Positions 63,856 to 64,000 of a DNA stretch of 64,000 nucleotides are shown here, one piece after another; the stretch's first letter is position 1, and the number at the start of each line of letters is the position of its first letter. The DNA comes from Promethearchaeota archaeon (GTDB lineage Archaea; Asgardarchaeota; Lokiarchaeia; Sigyniarchaeales; SOKP01). Where the stretch lies: contig JAEOTP010000069.1 in assembly GCA_016839765.1 (NCBI GenBank), positions 50,629 through 114,628 on the forward strand, given 5' to 3'. A program made the position numbers and the translations under genes. The notes under the pieces were generated by a model, which had not been told where the DNA came from, did not search any database, and worked only from the letters and a program-made list of their open reading frames with translations.

Positions 63856-64000
63856 ATGAGAAAGGAACGATTAAATAAGAAGTTCTTGAATGAATTAGAA
63901 AAATACGATTTTTCTAAAATTAATGAAGAGCAAATTTATTTAGTAGGCTCTGCTCGTTTTAAAGAATATTTTATTAAAATTGAATCGATTTTACAAATAA
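63856..64000 (+). CDS. Partial ORF at window end, divergent from DNA methyltransferase
   Basis: ATG at 63856 opens a frame that runs off the window: MRKERLNKKFLNELEKYDF, then SKINEEQIYLVGSARFKEYFIKIES. About 48 residues are visible, without a diagnostic motif. Its position beside a methyltransferase suggests a restriction enzyme partner, which is a guess. Confidence 0.5.
   Translation, partial: MRKERLNKKFLNELEKYDFSKINEEQIYLVGSARFKEYFIKIESILQI

Noticed and set aside
1-64000. CRISPR arrays, insertion sequences and integrase attachment sites
   Set aside because: I saw no regularly spaced direct repeats, transposase or integrase genes, or terminal inverted repeats anywhere in the window.

Overview
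The window is strongly AT-rich archaeal chromosome that reads as an Asgard archaeon, most likely Lokiarchaeia. The case rests on a combination of genes: a gelsolin-repeat protein, a degenerate Ras-like GTPase, a CD36/LIMP-2-like membrane protein, ribosomal protein eS30, an archaeal histone, a TMCO1/EMC3-like (DUF106) protein, a proteasome beta-type subunit, a RING-like protein and a JAMM protease. It also carries methanofuran-synthesis genes and a selenophosphate synthetase with an in-frame UGA. TTG and GTG starts are common, genes are separated by short AT-rich gaps, and many proteins end in small double-CxxC zinc ribbons.

Layout. 1-2.9 kb: a three-gene redox operon (GlpA-like flavoprotein with a BFD [2Fe-2S] tail, FAD/NAD oxidoreductase, DUF1667). 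3-12.7 kb: ICMT-like methyltransferase, two radical SAM enzymes, a dual-specificity phosphatase, a heterodimeric ABC exporter with one degenerate ATP site, a DUF106 insertase-like protein and GtrA. 12.9-19.8 kb: coiled-coil proteins, the gelsolin/zinc-ribbon protein, an aminotransferase, a LysE exporter and small zinc proteins. 19.8-24.2 kb (minus strand): a ubiquitin/proteasome-flavoured cluster of a JAMM protease with an E2/RWD-like N-terminus, a methyltransferase, a proteasome beta-type subunit whose Thr1 is replaced by Ala, and a long coiled-coil protein ending in a RING-like finger. 24.2-25.1 kb is a non-coding stretch ending in the histone promoter.

25.3-39.6 kb: histone, a broken flavodoxin-family gene, a Fe-S protein, a GYD protein, a hexuloisomerase-like SIS protein, type II pantothenate kinase, a DUF362 protein, aspartate-semialdehyde dehydrogenase, a plus-strand run of TPR protein, NOG1-like GTPase, MfnF and MfnE, then a pair of hot-dog (MaoC) proteins. 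39.7-54.8 kb: a 977-residue HEAT/coiled-coil protein, SelD with Sec plus a SECIS-like 3' element, a CinA-like protein, the CD36-like protein, a regulator, a PIG-L deacetylase, TPR and zinc-ribbon proteins, eS30, a tRNA-Trp with two introns, and endonuclease V. 54.8-64 kb (minus strand): two paralogous LamG-like surface proteins sharing a nearly identical DNA block, flanking a Ras-like pseudo-GTPase and a GyrI-like protein; then a NIPA/EamA-type transporter, a DsrE-like protein and a DNA methyltransferase divergent from a gene cut by the window edge.

The most notable items are the CD36-like protein, the inactive-looking proteasome beta subunit beside RING and JAMM genes, the UGA-encoded SelD with its structured 3'UTR, and the two-intron tRNA-Trp. 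All functional calls come from reading motifs; no database search was run.
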